From Entophlyctis helioformis (taxonomy: Eukaryota; Chytridiomycota; Chytridiomycetes; Chytridiales; Chytriomycetaceae), in contig JAHLKH010000080.1 of assembly GCA_025526915.1 (NCBI GenBank), positions 49,055 through 113,054 on the forward strand: 64,000 nt of DNA, written 5' to 3'. Both the position numbers and the translations under genes were made by a program. The notes under the pieces are model-generated. The model saw nothing but the letters and a program-made list of their open reading frames with translations. It searched no databases and had not been told where the DNA came from. How positions within the stretch are numbered: the first letter of the stretch is position 1; every line of letters starts with the position of its first letter. Of the stretch, positions 57,101 through 64,000 are shown piece after piece.

Positions 57101-57595
57101 ACCACGCCCCGATGCGGTCCGCGTCCACGCGTCGTGCTGCTCAACAGCATCCACTCTGCCAACGACATCATTGGCAAGGACCTCCTCAACGGCGCGCTGC
57201 TGGCGTATCCCATGCAGCTCACTGTGTTGCACTATATCGAGAACCGTGCAAACAACCGCCTTGGCTCTGGCATCGCCAGCTCTGGCGGGTTCCCGCGCTC
57301 TGCATCGGACGTGGACGAGCCGACTGCCGTTCCCGACGTGCCTGGGCTCGTGTTTGATGGGCGTATCACCGACCAGCGCATCGTCGCTGCGGTTGGTCCC
57401 TTTATGCCATTGGACGAACGCCATGCGATGGCCGAGAGTGGCCATCACGGGGATGGACGCGGGCACCTGGTGCAGCAGGCCGTTGTGTGCGGTCCGCCAG
57501 GATACATTCCATTTGTGGTCGACTCGCTCACGGAGATGGGCGTGCCCAACTCGGAGATGCGCATCCTGCCCAATGACCGGTGGATTGAGGCGTGA
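54139..57595 (+). CDS. DOMON-cytochrome b561-cytochrome b5-FAD/NAD reductase fusion with inserted SH3 domain
   Basis: Exons 54139-54585, 54874-55893 and 55956-57595, about 1,035 residues. In order: signal peptide (LWMLLLLQLLLLALAPHAQA); DOMON domain (SYVFYNGLDTDGYALYLYWN); b561 helices with heme His in LHGFGMMAIW, RPHSILG and LSHYVIGFG; cytochrome b5 with YSHPGG and THVHTRLA; FAD part with RYYTPLGDG; NAD part with IAGGTGIAPF and VVCGPPGY. Between the FAD and NAD parts lies an SH3 domain (ATMDYLPNFEDELKMSVGDS, DGWVYGCN, GVFPLSC). Four one-base breaks (near 55522, 55545, 55985, and 56100-56270), all cured by one added base. Predicted to move electrons from NAD(P)H through heme to an extracellular acceptor such as ferric iron. 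Confidence 0.8.
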
Positions 57596-57685
57596 TGTGT
57601 CTGCATTCCTGCCAATACAAGTATTTACACCGAGTCGATGCATGGGTAGCCAGCAGTGTGTATTAAAGTGCAACGCCGACACCAG

Positions 57686-59080
57686 TCATGCCCACTCCCA
57701 GTCGCCAGCGTGCCCTTCTCTGGACACGGGCAGTAACGATGATGCGAGCGAAGACGACTCGGCGGTAGCGGCAGCAGTAGTAGCAGCAGCCTGGATGCCA
57801 AACGCGTCGTCGGGATCTGCATCGCTCTCGTCCATGTCCGTGTCACGGCCAACATCCTCGTACACGCTCTTGAACTTTAGCCGCAGGGCATCATGTAAAT
57901 GCTGTTGCTCATTGACGATATCGTGTCGACTGGGCGGACGGTCCCTCGCTCGTGCTCTCTGTTGCTGTTGCTGTTGTTGTAGGGATAAACTCGTGCTCGA
58001 GCCGGAGCCAGACGACGCGAGCGTGAGGTCAGGCACCGCCAAAGTCGATGCTGATGTCGATGCAGATGTTGATGCCGATGCTGATACAGACAGTGACGAC
58101 GAGGCAGACTGAGCCAGCGGCCGCTTGCACGGAGACTCGGCCGGCCCCAGTGCACGCAGCTTGACGCCGCCACGCATCTCCGAGATGAGCGCGTCCATGG
58201 CGGGGAGTGGGATCTCGGGGCTGCCGACGCCTGCCGCTGCGCTTTTGCCGTGCCTGGCAGCCGCGCCACCCTGTCGCCCGCACACACAACACCAAACAGC
58301 AATCCATGCCGTCAAGAAGGCGGCAAGAAAAGCGATCGTGTGAGCGGCACACACACACACCACACACACACATACACATACAGCCAAGGCACTGGCATAA
58401 CGTACCACGACTGGCGTGCCGCGCGTTTGCAACCGTGCTGATAATATCGACTCGTGCAGCGACGCCATGAGCCCGTGCCGTGCACCTTGCTGTGCACCGT
58501 CCACGCCCATCCATGCCTGTCCCGACGGCAATGGCACGGCGGCGGTGGCGGAGGCGGAGGCGGCGGCGGCACCCACCACTACCCAGATACCCGACAGAGT
58601 CGCGCGCAGTCGCCTGCAACTGCTGCTCCAGCCTCATCAGCTTGGCCTCCAGCAGCCGGATGCGTGTCTGTGGATCCTCGTCGTCGCCGGCTTCTGTGGG
58701 TGCGTCCATGGCGGATGCAGGCCGAGGGCCAGACAGGTGCGTTGCGCTCGTGTCCATGTCGCTGGCGGGCTCCGAGTCCGAGGGGATGATCGGGAACAGC
58801 CGCGGCCCAGCCGAGTGTCTCGGTCTCGATGCCGACTGTGATGCTGCTGCCGATGCTGCCTGTCTGCGACGGACTGGAGATGCCGACAGACGGTTGTGTG
58901 CGATGTGCTTCTTTGACGGGCGATGGCGAGTTGCTGCCAATGAAGATGCTGCTGCTGTGGAAGTGTCCATGGTAGGTGGCTCGGCTGCGACTGCTGTTGC
59001 TGCTGTCGATGGCTGGTTGCGCTGCAGGAACCGAGACCACGACAGCGATCGTGAGAGCGACGATCCACTGGCGGAGAGCG

Positions 59081-59115
<35 letters not shown>

Positions 59116-59776
59116 TGCAGACGCAGATGCAGCCGAGGCGAGTAACGTCTTTGCGAGTGCCGACGACGAGGCGACCACACGGGCGGTCTTTGGCTTGATG
59201 ATGCGGCCGCTGTTGCTTATTGACGACGATGCCGATGAGCGGCGCGAGCCACGGCTGGAGCGTCTGCTGGACAGCAGGCCGTTGATGGTCTCGTAGAAGC
59301 TGCCAAACTGGAGGGGGCAGAGCAGCGGGCAGGGTCAGTTGCAGGGCCAGTTGCAGGGCCAGTTGCGAGTGCTGGTGGGCGGGACGGCGGCAGGCAGCGG
59401 GGCACACCTTTGAGGACAGCGTGTTGACGACCGACGACACCACATGTCCGGCCAAGGCGGACGCAGCCGCGTGATCGTGGTGGGCAGGCGGCGGCCCTGG
59501 CAGCGCTGGCGGCCCTGGCTGTGCGTCGCTGCGGGCGGCGGGCGGCTGCGGGTGTGTGAGCGAGTGGTGGTGCGGTTGTGGGCGGGCCGGCCGGTGCTGC
59601 GACTGCGGCTGAGCAGCGGCCTGAGCAGCAGCCTGCGAGCGCGGCGAGTGGACCCGGCGTGACGAGCTGGCGACCATCTGCGAGCTGCGTGGAAACCCGC
59701 GATCAAGGCGCGCGGTCGAGGCGGCATCGAGACCGACGCGGATGCAGACGCCTGCAGGCCGCCTGGTAGCAGCCAT
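57686..59776 (-). CDS. Unknown Ser/Ala-rich multi-exon protein with WH2-like motif
   Basis: Several open segments on one strand: a start at 59776 (MAATRRPAGVCIRVGLDAAS), LSSKFGSFYETINGLLSSRR after an intron near 59300-59410, a disordered region, a coiled coil (TRIRLLEAKLMRLEQQLQAT), then MDALISEMRGGVKLRALG and NEQQHLHDALRLKFKSVYED, ending GDWEWA at 57686. DALISEMRGGVKLR resembles WH2 actin-binding or MTFR-type motifs. The frame is confused around the GCAGAC array at 59083-59133, so a complete model cannot be given. Function unknown. Confidence 0.45.
59083..59133. repeat. GCAGAC hexanucleotide array
   Basis: About eight GCAGAC/GCAGAT units, encoding Ser/Ala on the minus strand; same unit as at 13356-13419. 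Confidence 0.85.
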
Positions 59777-59812
59777 TGCCCACGGTGCACCAGTGGATGC
59801 GGCACGACAGAG

Positions 59813-60887
59813 GGCATTGGACACGCCGTGACACGAGCAGCTCTTTATTGCCCTGTGCCCAGCAAGCCCGCCTCTGGCACTTCTCTGACCACTGCAGCCT
59901 CTCTGCAGCCTGCCGTGTGCCGTGTGCCGTGTGCCGCCGCCTTGAGCGCGCTCAGCGACTGACCGTGCGCGTCTCAAAGGCGCAGTGGAACATGATGGCG
60001 TCCACCAGCGTGTCCGACCCGCGCAGCCGGCCTGCGCCGGGCAGCCGGCCAATCTCGGCGAACCCCGTGCGGCGCCACAGCGCGACCGACGCCTGGTTGC
60101 TGGCGAACACGAGGTTGAACATGGACGCCTTGTATCCGAGCAGCGGCGCGATCTGCTTGAACGCGTTGGCCATGACCGTGCCGACGCCCTTGCCGCGCTG
60201 TGCATGCTCGACAATGAACCCGCCGTTGCAGACCTGTGCGGTGCGTGCCGTGTGTGAGGTGTGTGTGTCGTGCATGCGATCAGCAACGGCAGCCAAGCGC
60301 AAGCAGAGCGTGCACGGGCAAGAGCGTACATGCGAGCAGCGGCCGGGAAAGTTGGGCTTGACGTAAAAGGCGCCGTAGATGGTGCCTGCGTCGTCGGTCA
60401 CCACAAACGCATCGTGCGACAGAAAGTACGAGCGGAAGGCGGCTTCTGTCATGGGCTCCTCCTGCGGCGGTGCACATGTTGGCCGACGGTCAGCGACTGT
60501 GGCCTGCCACCAGCCACTGCCACACACAAGCTGCACAGGCTGCACACACAAGCTGCACCACAGACCTGCGGGTACGTGTCGCCGTCCTCGATGATGCGGT
60601 TCAGCAGAGCGTGCAGCTGGCCCACGACGGCCGCGCTGGCCGGGTCTGCCGCCACCAGCGAGACGGCCGTGCCATCGCGCAGCGTGCCCGCCAGCGGCAG
60701 CAGGCTCTGCAGCGCATCTGCAGACACGCCGGCCGGCCTCGCAATCTTGCCGTATGCGCTGCTCATCGGCGAAACGGTTCCGCGGCAAACGCCACGAGTT
60801 GGTGGCACGCGGCCCTTCGCCTGCAACCCTTTTCTTGCAACGCTTGTCTTTCAACCAACACCTCGCCGCTTGTCCCCAGCCAAACTC
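59813..60887 (-). repeat. GNAT segmental duplication, copy B
   Basis: Inverted copy of 32917-34011. The left edge ends within GTGTCCAATGCC, the start of the tetraspanin-like fragment in copy A, and continues here into unrelated sequence. Confidence 0.9.
59952..60766 (-). CDS. GNAT-family N-acetyltransferase, copy B
   Basis: Three exons, 60566-60766, 60330-60461 and 59952-60233, with the same lengths as copy A (201, 132 and 282). 204 residues, apparently identical to the protein at 33039-33865, including the acetyl-CoA loop QRGKGVGTV. Differences are confined to introns and flanks, for example the first intron lacks a GTGTGCAGCCT-type repeat seen in A. Both copies therefore seem functional. 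Confidence 0.85.
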
Positions 60888-60901
60888 CCACAAGACAGCC
60901 A

Positions 60902-61297
60902 ATGAGCCGCCCTCTCCACTCATCGCTGGCGGGCTCCGCAGAGCCTTCGCTGCTAGCGCCGTCGAGCAAGAGCACGAGCGACTTTCTGTCTCTGTCGCCG
61001 TCGTGGCTGTCGTCCGCTTCACCGTCACTTCACGCCTCGTCGACAGCCACATTTTTTGAAACCACAGACTCTGGTGCACAGCTGCCATTGCCGCCGCTGT
61101 TCGACACCTCGCCGTGGCTGTCGTCACTGTCGTCGGGCGATGAGTACGACACAGACAACATGTCCGACGACGGCATGAGAGGCAGCCACCTGCTCCATGC
61201 CCAGCCACTTGCAGGAAGCACCTCCCATTCCAGCCTGCTCCTGCAATCGCACACGCCCAAGTCGAAACACAGCTCGCCTCAGAGGGGTGGGCAATAG
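60902..61297 (+). CDS. Hypothetical Ser-rich protein
   Basis: Open frame of 131 residues starting MSRPLHSSLAGSAEPSLLAP, 15 bp beyond the end of the GNAT duplication. Ser/Leu-rich with an acidic patch (SSGDEYDTDNMSDDG). No domain recognised. It converges on the Fanzor 3' end. Could be a genuine short disordered protein or chance. Confidence 0.35.
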   Translation: MSRPLHSSLAGSAEPSLLAPSSKSTSDFLSLSPSWLSSASPSLHASSTATFFETTDSGAQLPLPPLFDTSPWLSSLSSGDEYDTDNMSDDGMRGSHLLHAQPLAGSTSHSSLLLQSHTPKSKHSSPQRGGQ

Positions 61298-61307
61298 GGC
61301 GAGGGAA

Positions 61308-61324
61308 TGCCGGCAGTGCCGGCA
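61308..61324. repeat. GC-rich palindrome, possible element end
   Basis: Two TGCCGGCA palindromes separated by one base, 200 bp downstream of the Fanzor stop. Could be part of a terminal inverted repeat or an RNA stem; the partner end would lie beyond the right edge of the window. Confidence 0.4.
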
Positions 61325-61369
61325 AAATGCCCGACATCCAAACAATTACCAAGAATCATTGAATTAAAT

Positions 61370-61527
61370 TGGACGCGAGAGGCGTCGGATGTAAGGCAAG
61401 CATAACACACGATGGAAGGTTCGAGTCAGCAACGAGCATGCGACGACAGGCGGGCGAGGCACATCCACATGCAGAGGGTCTTACCTTCGTAAAGTGACCC
61501 TATTGGTCGATCGGGAGGTGCCCCGAT
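61370..61527 (-). ncRNA. Candidate Fanzor guide (omega-type) RNA region
   Basis: Directly after the Fanzor stop codon come stem-loops: 61510-61527 (ATCGGG pairs with CCCGAT, starting one base from the stop), 61475-61501 (AGGGTC with GACCCT, containing an inner TTAC-CTTC-GTAA hairpin) and 61372-61386 (GACGC with GCGTC). In TnpB and Fanzor systems the guide RNA scaffold lies at the 3' end of the gene next to the element end. The stems are seen in sequence; the RNA role is inferred from position. Confidence 0.4.
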
Positions 61528-64000
61528 TCATATTGTGCTGGAAGTCACAGCACGTGGAGTGGCATGTGCCTTGCTGGCTCGTGACCCGCGGACAGACCGT
61601 GTCCGTGGTGGAGGCGGCAGGACGATGGGCGGATCGGGTGGTCTTGGAGGCCGCTGGTTGACAGGCAGCTCAGGTACTGGAAGCTGCTGGACGACAGGCT
61701 GACTGGCCTTTGTGTGCGTCAAGTAGAGCGGCCGCTCTCCATCGAGCAAATGCCCCAGTGCGACCATTCCGATGTTGGTGGCTCCAAGCACGTCTCGGTG
61801 GTAGACGGCCTTGCATGCTGTGCACTCGTAGCGTCGCAGGTTGGTGCGGTTCTTGTCTGGGATCCGTTGCTTGCACTGCGGGCACATCTGGCTGGTCAGG
61901 TTCTCGTTGCAGCGGTAGATCTGTGTGTGTGTGTGCATGATCGTGTGTCAGTTGGTGCACAGATGGATGGATGGCATGGCATCAGACGCACATAGGCATA
62001 TCCAGACGACCGCAGATGCCTGATGAGAAACTTCTCAAACACAGCGTGCCGGCCACCCTCGCCAGTAAAGTCGATGCCCAATGCCCACACAACTGGGATG
62101 TTGTCCTCTGCCGACTTTTTTGGATCGAAGGGCAGGCCTTGAGACGCAGGAGATGCGCGCTTGCCAGTGGTCGATCCTGCCAGCTTCATGATGCCTTCAA
62201 GAGCATGTCCGCGAAAAGACATGCTGTTGCTGCGCATGGAAAAACGCTCGGCCTTGACCTTCTGTGGAATGCCATGCCATGCCATGCCATCAGTGCAATC
62301 AGCAGGCGATCAAGCAGCATGGCGATCATGCCGATATGCATTCAGAAGCAGAGAAAACATACCTTTGCATTCAGGAATGTCGAGCAGTACGCCAAGCAGC
62401 GAAGATCCCAAAAGCTCTCTCGCCTGCTGAGACGCCTGGATCGGCATGCTTTGCCATCTTGAAGGCAATCGCCTCATGGATGTCGGCTGCCTTGGCATAT
62501 CGGCCATTGAACCTGGCACAAGAGACAGGCGCTGTGAGTTGATCTGGTCAAGAGTGCACAGAGTCATTGCATACATACCATCGCAGAAGTTCGCGCTCAG
62601 CTTGAAAAATGCCAGAGGAGAGCACATAGTTGGCCTCGAGCGTGTATGTGCCGGTATTGACGTTGAGCAGCATGCTGGACGCGCCAAACAGGTACCGCTG
62701 GCCCCAGTCTAGACTGACAACGCGAACAGTCTGGTAGCCCTTTCGGCGAGCAGCTTGTTGGCATCAGCAACATCAGGTAGTCGCTGGGATGCATTGAAGT
62801 TGCGCTTGGCCTGTCATGCCATGGCATGAGTGAGGGATGTGCAATGCATGTGCACCAATGCGCGAGGTTAGCATGCAAGTGACATACAAGGTTTGGCACT
62901 TTTGGCTTGGCAGCTGTGGATGGCATGTCAGTTGGTGTGGACAGCAAGTACGCGTCTGGATTGGCACAGCAACTCACATTCGCCGTTGAGGTAATCAGGC
63001 ACACAATCAGCCTCATTGGCAAGACTGGGAAGCTCGCATGAAGACGCCGTGTCGGGACCTGCGAAGCAAGGCGGCGGTTAGAATTGATGTGTGCACCAAA
63101 GCATCCAAGCACGGCACATACTGCAAGGCGACTCTGGACGGTCTGTGCGATAATCGCGAACCAACTGGCCGACGCTGTATCCGTTCGAGATGACACTACT
63201 CATCCGTGTCCGTTTGGTTGGTCTCGCTGGGGGTAGAGCATCAACCGCAGCCTGGATGAAGTCCTTGCGCTCCTTGCCACGCAGACGCTGCTTCTTGGCC
63301 GCTCGCGTCGCCTTGGCTTTGGCCACTTTCTTTGCCTTGGTGTTGGCTGCGTCCATTTCCGCTTCGGCTTCTGCCGGCGTTTGATACCGGCCTTTCTTGG
63401 GGCGGAGGCCGGGAAGCAGGACGTCCATGACGCAATTCTCGCGACTCGAGCTGAATGCCTTCTTGATCTCGCTGTCGGTTGACTTGAGTGTCAACTTTTT
63501 CGAGCCAGGCTCTTTGAGAAAGGTGGATTGTTAGTATCAAATCATAAAAAGATGGCACAAACAGGCAGTGCAACTTACTGATCGCAGCAAGTAGCTCCTT
63601 TCGCAGTGCTTGCAAAGCAGGATCCTGCCCCTTGCTGTCGCGCTCCTTCTTTGTCCCCATCACAGACCAAAAGAGTGTCCTCTCTGTGATGAGAACGAAA
63701 GGGTCGCAGCTTGCCGGCTGCGGGCAAAGCTTGATGCTCTGTCTCCCAGCGAGATTGCGCAGCGCATGGAACTTGCCGGGATGCGACAGCGACTCACTGA
63801 GCACAATCGCAGCGAGCTCGTCTAGCTCTGGAGGTAGCACGACAACGGCCTTGCCCTCTGTGGCTGAGGAAGAGCTGGATGCTGCGGCCTTCTTGCTGCG
63901 TGGCTTCTTTGGTGCGTCCTTGCCCTCCGTGGCTGGCGATGTGCTCGGCGCCGCACTCTCGGTGGTGGCAGCCTTCCCCGACACATGGCTCTCTTGGCGT
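61528..64000 (-). CDS. Fanzor RNA-guided nuclease (eukaryotic TnpB homologue), 5' part beyond window
   Basis: Eight exons in view: 63579 to beyond 64000, 63122-63511, 62978-63058, 62888-62913, 62579-62810, 62363-62512, 61992-62261 and 61528-61920; about 655 residues. Lys/Ala-rich N-terminus; RuvC-I aspartate in VRVVSLDWGQRYLFGAS; bridge-like helix with RFSMRSNSMSFRG; VVWALGIDFTGEG strand; glutamate in CNENLTSQMCPQC joined to a zinc finger (CPQC...CTAC); RuvC-III aspartate in YHRDVLGATNIG; Pro-rich tail. This Glu-before-zinc-finger order is the rearranged Fanzor active site. One-base slips near 62745 (a G run) and 62395. Many introns show long residence in a eukaryotic genome. All catalytic residues are present. 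Confidence 0.85.
62262..62291 (-). repeat. GGCAT pentamer run at a Fanzor 3' splice site
   Basis: Four GGCAT units end eight bases before the CACAG acceptor of Fanzor exon 7. Similar GGCATG-CAG contexts occur before exons 4 and 5. Confidence 0.7.

Noticed and set aside
61423..61440. tRNA-like T-arm sequence (GGTTCGAGTC)
   Set aside because: No matching acceptor or D arm, nor an A-box, at proper spacing; probably chance within the Fanzor 3' region.

Overview
The window is nuclear DNA from a eukaryote with many short introns (about 60-110 bp, GT-AG, often GTGAGT or GTGCGT donors), high GC, compact spacing and genes on both strands. Gene content points to a flagellated (zoosporic) fungus, most likely a chytrid of the Rhizophydiales type: fungal-type RHO1, an AIM19-like protein, POB3 without an HMG box, endosulfine, TEX9 (a ciliary gene lost from non-flagellated fungi), bacterial-type MscL, and a family of F-box-like/ankyrin proteins. 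The lineage call is inference from gene content; no marker gene was aligned. Exon boundaries given here were read by eye from splice consensus and frame.

Layout. 0-4.2 kb: two paralogous F-box-like/ankyrin genes flank a saccharopine-dehydrogenase-like gene. 4.4-13.6 kb: housekeeping block with mitochondrial ABC transporter ATM1, RAD16, the FACT subunit POB3 and a small Ala/Ser-rich protein. 13.7-18.9 kb: two tandem inverted copies of a block carrying a leucine-rich-repeat (LRR) surface-protein gene, one with a tetraspanin 3' end. The apparently complete tetraspanin plus a third LRR copy lies at 26.3-29.7 kb in the opposite orientation. 18.9-25.8 kb: AIM19-like gene, RHO1 with a 1.4 kb first intron, and a PP2C phosphatase. 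29.8-40.9 kb: RBR ubiquitin ligase, MscL, a GNAT acetyltransferase, a TMEM97/EXPERA protein, several unknowns, an adhesin-like protein and endosulfine. 41.3-42.3 kb: decayed Ty3/Gypsy integrase. 42.7-52.2 kb: SQD2-like glycosyltransferase, ABCG transporter, WD40 protein, ataxin-3-type deubiquitinase and TEX9. 52.4-61.3 kb: LRR-tail remnant, third ankyrin gene, a large DOMON/cytochrome b561/cytochrome b5/FAD-NAD reductase with an inserted SH3 domain, an unknown gene, a second GNAT copy and a small Ser-rich ORF. 61.5-64.0 kb: an intron-rich Fanzor, the eukaryotic TnpB-like RNA-guided nuclease, running off the right edge, with a run of stem-loops directly downstream of its stop codon.

Most interesting: the Fanzor and its candidate guide-RNA region; the SH3-containing redox fusion; a GGCAT pentamer close to 3' splice sites of several unrelated genes; and two kinds of segmental duplication. 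Caution: about fifteen conserved genes or exons show one-base frame breaks, nearly all cured by adding one base. This looks more like deletion errors in the assembly than like many pseudogenes, and it limits exact protein sequences. I saw no rRNA, CRISPR array or convincing tRNA.
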